From contig JACGCK010000182.1 in assembly GCA_014925825.1 (NCBI GenBank), positions 1 through 64,000 on the forward strand: a stretch of 64,000 nt of DNA. The letters run 5' to 3'. This document shows positions 22,142 through 32,377 of this stretch, in pieces (within the stretch, counting starts at the first letter, position 1; every line of letters begins with the position of its first letter). Source of the DNA: Pholiota molesta. Lineage: Eukaryota > Basidiomycota > Agaricomycetes > Agaricales > Strophariaceae. A program made the translations under genes and the position numbers. Under the pieces are notes generated by a model. The model ran no database searches and had not been told where the DNA came from. It worked only from the letters and a program-made list of their open reading frames with translations.

Positions 22142-22284
22142 TGTTACGGTCAGGGACTTGGCGAGGACGTGAATAACGAGTTAAGATGCGCGTTGTTTCG
22201 ACGAGACGTACAAGTGAGCTACGTACGGACTAAGTAAGCTAGGTGAGACAAAACACATGACTAACTACGGACTTGATCATAACA
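22142..22284 (-). repeat. 5' LTR (143 bp)
   Basis: Single-unit version of the LTR, TGTTACGG..CATAACA, followed by the TGAGC duplication at 22285-22289. Confidence 0.92.
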
Positions 22285-22289
22285 TGAGC

Positions 22290-24161
22290 GGCCCGAGTCC
22301 ATGGCTTCCTTAGGACGAACAGTAGAATTAAAATACAATCCCCTTTGTGTTTTCGCTCCTTTCATCTAATCGAGCAATGTCTAGATACTTACTATGTACG
22401 CTACGCGAGGGCCAGCGAGGCTACGCGTCGCGCCAACGTCGCGCGCCAACTGTTGTAACATGCACGTGAGGTGACGAGCGCGTTTGTTCCCTCAAATAAA
22501 CGCAGACCAGCTTGGGCTCGTTCCAGCCATCGCAAAACCCACTTTTTCTCATACGCTTTATGCTGCCCAGTCCGCGGCCCCATATGTCGTTTCACCCATA
22601 GAATATGGGAATTTCCATTGTAGTTAAGCGCCCACACATCATAGTGACCGCACCCATGATGGATGCGCAAAGGAGACTTACGCACACACACTGCAGAGTT
22701 ACGTCGTGAGCGCTTCGAGACTCTGAACTTTCCCAAAGCTCGGAGAGGCGTACAACCCCATCACGAGGGACCGAAACAACTCACAGAAATCGGCTCATAA
22801 CTACATACACCTAGAGAGCACGGACTCGCTGGCTGGTTGGTTAGGTTAGCGCACACACCGGATGATCACATAAGTATGAAAGTCGTACTGAAGCAACAAG
22901 ACCAAAAACCGCGGCAAGCTGCAGCTGGCTGCCGTGCACAATGCAAAAACATATTATGGATAGGTACGGAGAAGGGCTACAGGGTTTACGATACACATGC
23001 ATGCGGCGGACGTTTTTGTGGGCGGGCGGGCGGGTCGGTCGTGTGGACTGTTCGGTGCGCGAGATGAGGATGGACGACTTGGACTAGGAGGAATGAGGAC
23101 GTGGATATTTGTATGTATGTATAAGACAGCGTTGGAGAAATTAGGGGGGGTCAAAAGGAGAGAGAGAGAGGGAGAGGGAAAGCGAAGAGTCGAAGATAGG
23201 GAGGTCTTGGGATTGCGATGGATGGTTGCGGTGAGACGGATTAGGTGCGTGGGCGAGTGCATGCGTGGAAAGGGTATGTAGAAAGGATGTGTACGTAGCG
23301 GAGCGTCGATGGCCCAATGACGGCAGTGGCGGGTCGAAAAAAAAAGGGACGGACCACAGGTCGAATTCAAGGGATAGCGATGTAAAGCGAAAGCGACAGT
23401 CCGAGAAAGAGGGCATGTCCGAGTAGTCAAAGTCAAATGCATGCCCAGGCCAGGCTCGCGGGCAGCGGGTTTTGCGCGCCAATAATCCGTGAATATATGT
23501 AGTAAAGCGGCCATGAACGAACGAACGAAAGCAAGAACGAAAAGGATCCCAGATCGGAAGGTGGTACATGGGCATGCAAATGTGAACCGGTATCTGTGTG
23601 GCGAACAAAGAAAAGGGGAAAGAAAGGGCGAAGTCGAAGTCGAAATCGAAAGTGAGATCAACAAACATTTTGCGGCGGGCGTGTATGAGGCAGGCGGGGC
23701 AGATCAATGGATACACGGGGACGAGGGATATCAGAATTCGCGAAAACGGAAATGCTACATGGTGAATTCATTCGGGAGCGGGTGCTCGATATGTTATCAG
23801 TGCTGGCACCGATATGGCGATGGCTCGTCGTGGACGAGCCGTTTTCGTTGGGGCGTAAAGGTCATTGCGGGCCATGAGAGGACCACATCTGGATCGATGG
23901 CGGTGAGGTGCGGAATGATGGTCATGATATGTCGTTGACAATGATGATGATGATGATGATGATGACTGGCGATGCAGGATTGTTGTATCGTGGATTGCGC
24001 GGATTGCGTGCAGAAAGGCAAAGATCCAGAGATGACGAGCTCGAAAGGGTTGCGCATGAAGCGCACCACCAAACGCAGAGCAAAAGCAAAAACAAAACAA
24101 TGATAGCGACGTGCAAAGGGCCTATAAAAGGCCAGCGCACTCTCCCTCCTCCTCGTCCAAC
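22290..24161. other. Intergenic region, no supported gene
   Basis: Lies between the LTR element and the 3' end of the CENP-B-type gene. A 111-codon frame at 22401-22736 (-) resembles nothing I know. Purine-rich simple sequence occurs near 23.16 kb and an ATG/TGA microsatellite at 23.94 kb. The rest is probably the 3' flank of the gene on its right. Confidence 0.4.
23939..23966. repeat. (ATG)n microsatellite
   Basis: About eight consecutive ATG/TGA triplets in plain intergenic sequence. Confidence 0.8.
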
Positions 24162-25712
24162 CTACCGCGGATAAGGCATCCCATTCGCATGGCTGAACAG
24201 CAGCACCTTCACATTATGCAGCCCGTCTCTATCAGCCTCGGGCACGAGCCCCTCCGGCGCACACCGGTCCACCCACGCAATCACCACGTTCAGCGCGTCC
24301 TCCGCCTCCTGCAGCGACGGCAGGCGCTGGCCGACCACGCCGAGCGGGATCATCTTCTCGCCGTCGGGGTACGCCTGCGGGCGCATGTCGAGCTGCTGCT
24401 GCTGCTGCTGCGCGTGCGCGTGGCTGAGGAGGTGCGGGTGCTGCAGGTACTCGGCGTGCGGCGCGTCGTACCCCTCGGGCGAGTGCTGGATCGCGGCGGC
24501 GGCGTCGAGCGCGAGCTGCGGCTGCACGGGCGTGTGCGCAGCGCCCGCGGCGGGCGGCGGCGCGTGCACCGCCGGCGCGGGGCCCATGTCGGGCGAGGAG
24601 TCGGAGCGGTGCCCCTGGGCGTGCGGCGGGATGTGCGCGGACAGGTGCTGCTGCTGCGCCTGGAGCGTGGGGTCGAGCACGAGGGCGTGTGCGGAGGTGG
24701 GGTCGGGGAGGGGGCTGGAGTCGGAGCTGTCCTGCGAGTCCGGCGAGCCGCCCCATTGCTGCTGGGGATGGTGCTGGTGGAGCGATGGGTGTTGTCCGTA
24801 GTTGATGTCCATGTCCATGGCGTGGGCGTGGCTCTGATTCCTACCTTGCGGCAGGCCGAGGCGCGGAGGCGACAGGGAGCCCAAGTGGTCGGCGGGCTGA
24901 TGCCATGCACCGCGGCGGATTTCGTGGCGTATCTTGAAGTTCTCGACCCATCCGGAGGAGCCCTTGAAGCGCTCGGTGCTGATGCGGAGGTCGCGCGCGA
25001 TCTCGAGCGCGCGGGTGCGGATGAGGTTGTCGGTGATGTTGATGCCCTGCTCGGTCCAGGCCTGCAACGAGCGCTGCAGGTCGCGCTCGATCTCGGGGAA
25101 CTTGCTCGAGCTGGCGATGGGGGAGAAAAGGGAGATCAGCACGGGGATGCATGAGATGGGATGGGGCGTGCGCACCGGTGCCGAGAGGTCTGCTCATTGG
25201 ACTCGTCCTCGGGGGAGATGTTGAGCCAGCGCGACTTTTCTTTGAGGATCTTGGAGATGGTGCTGCGCTCGACATTGAAGGCGGCGCCGATGTCCTCCTG
25301 GCGGGCGTGGGGGTGGTCGATGTGGTAGAGACAGATGTTCTTGCGGTCGACGTCGCGCAGACGGTGCTTGGTGTGCTTCGGCGGGGGCGGACGCGGGGCA
25401 GGCGGGCGTTGGAGGATGCTGCTGGTGGGGGGCGAGAGCGAGGAGAGGGTGCCGTGGTGGGAGGGTGCACGCGAGCCGGAGGAGAGGGTGCTGCGGGCGG
25501 GGGAGACGCCGCGCGGGGCGTCGAGCTCTGAGGTGGAGCGTGGGCGCGAGCGGTGGCGGGGATTGTCGTAGGGCGCGTAGGAGGGCGGTGTGTAGACGTC
25601 GGGCTGGGGGCGCGATGGGTGAGCTGGGCGGGGGTGGGACTGGGAGACATACCTGGCGACGGCGGAGACTGAATACGTCGGAGGGTGCGGGGGACGGGTA
25701 GTGGTCGGACAT
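24162..25712 (-). CDS. HTH CENPB-type DNA-binding protein
   Basis: Nuclear DNA-binding protein with the two N-terminal helix-turn-helix units of CENP-B/Tc5-type proteins and no DDE domain. MSDHYPSPAPSDVFSLRRRQ is joined by a ~50-nt intron to PDVYTPPSYAPYDN. The first HTH is RKNICLYHIDHPHARQED then ERSTISKILKEKSRWL. After a second intron the CENPB-type HTH is SSKFPEIERDLQRSL, ITDNLIRTRALEIARDL and GWVENFKIRH. The C-terminal half is His/Gln/Pro/Ala-rich (several short polyQ runs) and ends HANGMPYPR. An upstream in-frame ATG at 25757 exists but lies only about 30 bp from the TATATA at 25787, so the ATG at 25712 is preferred. GC content and CGC/GCG codon use are far above neighbouring genes. Relation to centromeres or replication origins is not implied by sequence alone. 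Confidence 0.8.
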
Positions 25713-25786
25713 GTTGAAGTACCAGGAGGCTGGGAGGAGGACGTGAGCAGGGTCCATGGCTGCCGACCAGCCCCATCTTCGCGGCC

Positions 25787-25795
25787 TATATAAAG
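25787..25795 (+). promoter_or_regulatory. TATATAAAG element between divergent transcription units
   Basis: It reads as TATATAAAG on plus and CTTTATATA on minus. It is 75 bp upstream of the preferred start of the CENPB-type gene, and could equally drive plus-strand transcription into 25.8-27.5 kb. Confidence 0.4.
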
Positions 25796-27904
25796 GACAC
25801 TCACTGTGGACGTACAGAGCAGACAGCCATTCAGGCCATTCCCTTTTCTGGACACAAGGCTCCCTCGGCTCCGTCCCTTCGCCCGCGTCCAGGGCACTGG
25901 CCGCCCTGCACCACACCGCTGGCTCCCCGCGTCCCGCACAGTCCACGCGAGACGCTCGCCTCGCGGGCCACTCATGTCAGATCCATCGCCGCTGCCACCC
26001 TCTTTCCTCTGCGCCGTGTCGTGGAGTGGGATTCTTCGCCTCGCACGTCGATCATCCACACACAGATCCACCCGTAATCTGCCCTCGTCTTCTCTTCTTC
26101 CTTCCCGTGATTGACCTTTACTTTGGGGTCACTGCTCTGCGATCGCCCTTGCTATCATTGCCCGGAGAGGCCCGTCTGCCGTTGCCCATTTGCGGGCTGC
26201 CGTCTGCCTTGCGTTCAGTCATGGGTCAAAATGCTCCCTATATGCGTGCATGTTCTGGTCTAGGCTCTCGTTTAGCATACAGTCTTCCATTAGTCTGTCT
26301 GTCTATGCGCCATTTTTGTCTTGCTTTTTTCTTTGCGATTTCTAAAAGCTCGCTCGAACCTTCAGTCCTTATCTCTTCCTCTCCTGCCTGCTGTTCTTTC
26401 ATTTCCCGTATCCTCTTCAGTCTTCTCATCCGGGGGCGATGACTCGACCGTCGACGGCGTCTTCGGTATGTATTTCTGTTCCTATATTGGGATCTTCACT
26501 TATGCTGTCCCTATACTGACTTTCTTCATCAAGATTCAACTCAAGCGCAACCGCGGCTGCGTCGACGACTTTGCAGCAGCACCCAACGCCTGCGATCAGC
26601 GTCCATTCTACTGACCAGGTACTCTCTATCTTCTTTCATTTACACTTCCATTTAGCTATACTTTTTGGTGGGCCTGCGTATGGCTCTGCTACCTTTGTCC
26701 TTCCTATTATTGGCGTTGCCTCCCTCCGCCTTTCCGAAGCCGAACAGGACCTGCCTTCCACGAAGCTTCGCAGCGATCCAAGACAAGGGGTATGTCTTTC
26801 AATGCCCAAGTTAAAGCATATTTTCCAGCCTTCCCCCAACCTTCCACGGTCCAGGACTTGCTCCTCACTAGAATAAACTGGCCTCCCACTCCCGCGGCTG
26901 TCATACCCTCTTGTCTTCTTGCACTATGTATCCTGTGCACGACTGGACGGCCTTGCTATGTTATGTTACCCCACCTTCTCTGCGCTCTAGGCTCTTGGGC
27001 TTCCCAGCTTCTCGCTGGGCGTATATTACGTCCTGCGGTCGTCATTCTGAGAATCTATCTTGGTCTGGTGGTTTTTTTATGGAGCCCATCTTTTAATTTC
27101 AGTCGCTGTACTGCCAGCGCTGGGATCGTACTGAGGGCTGCGGGCCTGACCGCACGCATTGTCGATCGTCGTGCAGTGCACCTCATCGATCAGCTGTCGA
27201 TCCCTTCTCGTCCCTTTCTGCCAATGCAGTACTCGGATAATGCGCGACGCGCACCTACTACGAACTGCTTACACAGGATTTTTCGGAATGCGAAAACCGC
27301 GAACGAATGCCCATCTCGATTCTTCCGGACGAGGTACGCCAAAACCCCTCCAGCCCGAAAGGGCTGTATGACCATCTGGACTCCGAGGCAGCTTCGAGGG
27401 CCGCGACGAGGTGGGTATATGTATACACACAGCCCAAACGGGGCTCACAACTCATAAGGTTGTGTCATCGATTACCGCGCGGTTACATACGCAACTGGAA
27501 AGGCACCTGGAGCCAACAGAGAAACCTTTTAATAACCCCGAGGGTCCTGATCGTTGGCCAATCCCCATGTGTCGCGGAGTGCGAAACGCGGCTGGGCATG
27601 GTTCGCGGAGTACTGATAGGCACAGGGTTTGTTGCTGGGATCACATCGGCGTTGGAGGTTGTTTGTTGGGTTTATTGTTTTCTTGATGTTTTCGTCATTG
27701 GAATTGGTTGGCTCCGTGCTCCATGACGGCGTTGGACGGAGGTCTGTCTGTCTCGCAGGGCTGGCTGTGGATTATGGAACTCGAAGCTTTCCGTGGATAA
27801 GTATTGGGAGGTTTTAGGAAGCCGTGTACATTGCATAACGCGGCAGTGCTCATTTCCTGGTCTGATGGCGTCTAATCTCTGTGTTTTTCTCTGATACGAC
27901 GCAG

Positions 27905-28095
27905 TCTTATCGTCGTAGATAACATTGCGAATAATCTGCGACAGAAGTCCTCACGATTTCATGCTCTGTGTATCTGGATTCGTCATTCTGCCCCGATATA
28001 CTATCTGACGAATAACTTGAGAAACGAGTTCTCATGATATCTCTATATGTTATTTGTTGACCATTCGAATTTGGTCTCTTGTTCCCCGATCATCT
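27905..28095. repeat. Degenerate tandem duplication, about 81-93 bp period
   Basis: GCGAATAATCTGCGA..CCTCACGATTTC..CCCCGAT (from 27927) recurs diverged as ACGAATAACTTGAGA..TCTCATGATATC..CCCCGAT (from 28008). Confidence 0.35.
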
Positions 28096-28246
28096 CTACT
28101 TCTGTTCTTCCCCTTCCCGAAAATTACCTAACTGGTGTGCCAAATTTGCGAACGCCTTCGAAAAGGAAGGAGGCTCGAATGATCTGGTGCTCTCTCCATT
28201 CTGCGTATGCGTTCTATCCCAGACTAGAGCTCCGAGGTGCCAGGCG

Positions 28247-28480
28247 TCTTTATGGGCATTACATTGGTGGAAGACACGGGGACAATGTGCACTGAATGCT
28301 TATCGCATTTGCTTAGACTCCTACTCCCAGAACCGTCCGAACCCCTCTCGTTCTACCAATGTCATCATTCTATGTGGACATTACTCTGGTTTGAAGATCT
28401 GGGGACAACACTGACTGAATGCTTATCATATTGGCTTAGGCCAATACTCCCAGAACTGCCCGAATCTTCGCCTCCAGATC
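28247..28480. repeat. Imperfect tandem repeat, 123-bp period
   Basis: Unit 1 contains GGCATTACATTGGTGGAAGA..GGGGACAA..ACTGAATGCTTATC..GCTTAG..ACTCCCAGAAC; unit 2 has the same order 123 bp later. Because 123 is a multiple of three, the frame starting at 28237 stays open and repeats at protein level (TECLSHLLRLLLPEPSE versus TECLSYWLRPILPELPE). Confidence 0.6.
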
Positions 28481-31400
28481 GATGCGGCGCCTTCCAGTGC
28501 CTCACTGCGGCCATTATTTTTGCGGGGCCTGGACTTGCGGGTACACGGAGGGGTCTCATGATGGTCATCTGGGCCACCCTCCTTCGTTTTCTCTTCCTTC
28601 TCCCGCGACGGGGGCCGCCCGAGCTCGCGTCGCGATAAGAGGAGTGGGCCCGCAAGCGAACACTGGATAATTGCCAGTTAGATGGAGGCGTCAGCTGACG
28701 GTGCCTGCAGGCGCAGATCCTGGCGTAATGGCCCATGTCCTATCGGGTACTTGAACGTATCGGAATCGCATTATGTCCTATCTGCCTTTTGTGGGTTTCT
28801 GGGCGCTTGGTACGAGAAGACTTGCGTTTGGGGGTGCTCGGTGCTAACTCGGAAGGGGTGGTATCTTGCTTTGCGTCGTTTGAGCTGCTGGACATTACGC
28901 TGGCGATGCCTTTGGGGTGGGGGTAGGGGTCGGCGACATTTACCTTGTGGCCGAGCGTTTAATTTGCCGTTGTCGGTATCCGGATATGCAGCTAACTTCT
29001 TGTTTGAAATGTTTGACTTATCCTCTTACTCTTAGTTGTTCGTCAAATGTTTAGTGCCTATCAGGTATCCGGCGAGGCCGTAACCCACATATACATATAC
29101 CTCCTTCTCGTTTCTCGTCGCTGTCCCAAATGTCAGTTCTTGGGAAAATCATGCAGTCGAAAAGGCAGCCGCAGGCGCAACGCGTTCGAAGCAGTGCCGC
29201 GTTTCTGCGCCAGCCTGATGTCGCGGACTTGGAAATGCGCCCTCGAGGTGATGTGCGTGGCTGAGCAACATTCGCGGGGTGCGAAATGGGGGGCTGGTGG
29301 CATTGTTGGCTGGTTCGTGTCCTGCCCACGGCCTCAAGGCGTGCAGGTATGGACGCAGCGGGGAGAAGGCTCTGCTCAGCTGGTCATGCGCGGTGCTAAG
29401 TCGAAAATAGTTTATCCATGACACTTTCGTACTGTTAGGCTGGTACATTGCGTCACAGCTAATTATTATTCTTGGTCGCTCGTTCGGCTGAGGGTTTCTA
29501 TCTGTTATCTTCCTATCGTTCTATCTGCGTTTTCTGATTTTTTCTTTCTTTCTGAAACATTCTCTTCTATTTCATTCCTTCTTCCTTTCTTTCTAGGATC
29601 GATTGTACCACCCTTCCGGGCATTACGGCATGGGTGAGACTCCAATGGGGACTTGGAAAGATTTGTGTGGCTTCTCCCTAACGAACTTACACTGTACACA
29701 TCAAACCCAAAGTTCCATAGTTTACTCATAACACGTGTATGCCACCTTGCCCGTCGATTGTCATTCCCAACGGATTTCGGCGCTTATACTTAATAATCTG
29801 AATCTCTGCGAAGTACATTCTGTTGACGGATTCGCTTTGCTCCGCCTATCGATGCCAGCCACTATCCCTTTTGCGAAACTTGTTCTTATTATCTCTGGAT
29901 TATTTCTGCCCCGCTGCTGTAAGATGCAGAGATAACGAATAATCCAGCTGAGGTACCCTCTCGTTTTTGTCGTCATCGAGCGATGAAAGTGGCATATCTC
30001 ACCGATGCGATAGGGCTGCATTATTCGGCTGATGACCATCTTGTCCAACTGCGGAGGCGGGGGAGCTGCATATAATATTACGCATAATTGTTATGCGCTG
30101 ACACTGACAGTGCAGCAGGGCTAGCCACGCGGGGACCTGCTGCACTTTCTTGGATGCGCACGTGGGTTATTGACAGCTACGGTCCACCGACAAGGAGGGG
30201 TCAAGTTCGATGCGAGGAGATCTGCGCGGATCTTCTGTTCATTTATTGGGGGCGCAGAACTGGGGCTCGTATTATTCGAGTAGACTAGCGAGAAAATCCA
30301 ACTGTTGCTTCAAGCTTTCCCAGAGTCAGTGCCAAGGCGTACATCGTGTAGGACCGAGTTTTTGGATGCATTCATTATCAGAGCATCTTCCGCTTCCAAG
30401 GAGCGAACCTTAGTCTTGATGGCTGTTCTCATGATACTTGAGCATTGACTAATTCTGATCGAAATGATTTTGAGGTATGTCCTCAAGGCATACGCTTTCG
30501 ATAGTCTCCTTGATAGTCGAGCGAACTGCCGTCCATTAGCTGACCACCGCCCGCCAGCATTTAGATATTCGACGGTTTAAGGTTGTGTAAGTCGAAAAGG
30601 ACCCCATTTCTGCAGATCAATCTTGAGATCGCTCATGCTTTTCATTACGCCCTATATATGTGCCATGCGAGATCTATGTCAGTTAATTTTGAATAGCGTT
30701 GCGATTGGATAATGGTCAGTAGGAGGTAATACATAACTTATCGGAAGGTGTTCATGAGTCAGTTCTGATGGCTGCGGCGTTGGTACATCTTTAGAGAAGT
30801 TTATACACTCGCCAGTTTATTCTCTAGCCCACAGGTTCCAGGGACCTCTGAGACATTCAGATACAAGAAAGGTTGGAGTGCTAAAATTGCTTATATTTTA
30901 TTTTTCACCGGGCCAGTCTCACGGAAAGTCCTGCAAATAGATGGATAAGGTTTGCAGGTTCAATCCTTCCTTCCTGAAAAGGATCACTACTAAAAATGGA
31001 ATAAATAACCCTGAAGCCTGAAGCTTGATTGGAGGATTGTTCCTAAACACAATGGTCATAGAACATAAGTACAGGTCGTCTTGCCCAATCGGATCTTCGG
31101 AAAATAGTCCTATCATAGTACGCCACCCAATATTGAGGCCTTTGGCCGTAGGAATTTTCCGTCACTTATTTCTCGGATTCATTCAGGATTGAGACCTTTA
31201 CCAGCTATCAGCGGTAGTTATTGATGATGACAACTCAGACCTCTGACCGCGAATTCCACATGATTTTACTCAATATTAATACTCGGCAGTTTAAATTGAA
31301 TGAACCTGCAGATCTTAGGCGTTCCTGCGCCGTATGATGTAAATCGATGACAGTGGGGAGTGGGAGTGGCTTTAATAATTGAATAGCTTTGGGCACTCCG

Positions 31401-32251
31401 GGCGATTATCAATGGATTTCTTGGCCAGTATACAAACTACGTGCATATAAACGTACAGAAGTTGTTTGTCAGAAGGTGAATTCTACATTTGTCGAACAAA
31501 TTTTATATTCACTACCGCTACGGTAGTCGTACCCTTTATAGAACGCAAGCTTATATGACAGAAAGAGAAGTAAGCAAGGTCTCTAGGCTAAAAGGATCAA
31601 GTGACAAAGCAGCTATTTAGAGATAAGTATATGGCAATGTTGGGAGAGCATGTATAATAACAGGATTACTGGAGTTCAAGAAATGGAAAGATAACTTGAT
31701 TGTCCCAAAAACAATCAACCTGTTTAAAGACAAGATTACACTCTGGTATTACTTTTATGAGCCTGTAGGATAGAAGCTCTCTTGCACATAATAAAAAGTA
31801 CCTGCTTTTGGCCTGTAAGGGAAGATAACGACAGAGCGTGTTCTTGGGTGCGACTCTAGGAGAGTGGCCGCCTAATCAAGTGGTTGTTACCTGCTTCGAA
31901 TATGCCGGCCACTAAATATTTCCCCTCTCCTTCATTGGAAACTTATTCACTGATTCTGTAACTACGTTTATGCCATAGTTAGTACTTAAGTATCATGAAA
32001 GATCACTTTTTAGAAAATTCACAGGTGCTTTTCTTGGGAGTAAATTGGTTATCTGTCTCAGCCAGAATCACCTGCCTCGCGCCTCCGTCGGTCAGGCGAA
32101 AGGGAAGTGACGTTATCCCTTGGGAGATGGGCAAACCTTTCTGAAGGGGATCGAGAGTAAGTAAACGCCGCGGAGATTGAAATTCAAGTTGCACCAATCA
32201 GGTGCATGTGAAACCAATGGCGTGTCCGCCGGCTATTAGCGGTTCTGCTTT

Positions 32252-32309
32252 CCACCACCACCACCACCACCACCACCACCACCACCACCACCACCACCAC
32301 CACCACCAC
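32252..32309. repeat. (CCA)n microsatellite in LINE leader
   Basis: About 19 consecutive CCA triplets, 70 bp before the LINE start codon. Confidence 0.9.
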
Positions 32310-32377
32310 GCCCTTATCTTATTCCCTTTATAATCTAAAATACATTCAATTTATCATTTCATCACATTCGACTCATT

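Larger units (their letters stand above)
18336..22284 (-). mobile_element. Ty3/gypsy LTR retrotransposon, integrase-less, sense on minus strand
   Basis: A 3,949-bp element bounded by TGTTA..TAACA LTRs and a TGAGC duplication. In sense order (right to left) it has the 5' LTR (22142-22284), a self-complementary primer site, gag with a CCHC knuckle, pol with protease and reverse transcriptase, a polypurine tract, and the 3' LTR (18336-18551). RNase H is cut after its first motif and there is no integrase zinc finger or DDE core, so it is about 1.5-2 kb shorter than autonomous relatives. The two LTRs match base for base over the shared sequence apart from a 73-bp tandem duplication in the 3' LTR, implying a recent insertion. 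Its integrase must have come from another copy. Confidence 0.92.
25796..32199. other. 6.4-kb stretch without a convincing gene
   Basis: No frame has a recognisable family. Between 26.43 and 26.93 kb several GT..AG-bounded pieces read as plausible low-complexity protein (for example ATAAASTTLQQHPTPAISVH, then PNRTCLPRSFAAIQDK, then PQPSTVQDLLLTRINWPPTP), but phases do not join cleanly and no homologue is recognised. From 27.9 to 28.5 kb there are decayed tandem duplications. From about 29.7 to 32.2 kb the DNA is AT-richer and looks non-coding; part of it may be the 5' UTR of the LINE. Confidence 0.4.

Noticed and set aside
22401..22736. 111-codon minus-strand frame right of the LTR element
   Set aside because: No recognisable motif or splice partner; GC-rich sequence produces open frames by chance.
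24111..25154. 347-codon plus-strand frame opposite the CENPB-type gene
   Set aside because: Mirror of a GC-rich coding region; Arg/Val/Leu/Gly-biased shadow of the real minus-strand exons.
25136..26071. Long minus-strand frames extending 5' of the CENPB-type gene
   Set aside because: They read through the first intron and the TATA region; spliced exons starting at 25712 explain the conserved domain better.
26792..27457. 221-codon plus-strand frame
   Set aside because: Cys/Trp/Arg-rich with overlapping open frames and no known family; only its first part resembles a possible exon, noted as a weak finding.
30940..30985. GGTTCAATCC as a tRNA B box
   Set aside because: No matching A box, acceptor stem or anticodon arm could be folded around it.
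32222..32310. (CCA)n run as a CRISPR-like or telomeric array
   Set aside because: It is a plain trinucleotide microsatellite with no spacers.
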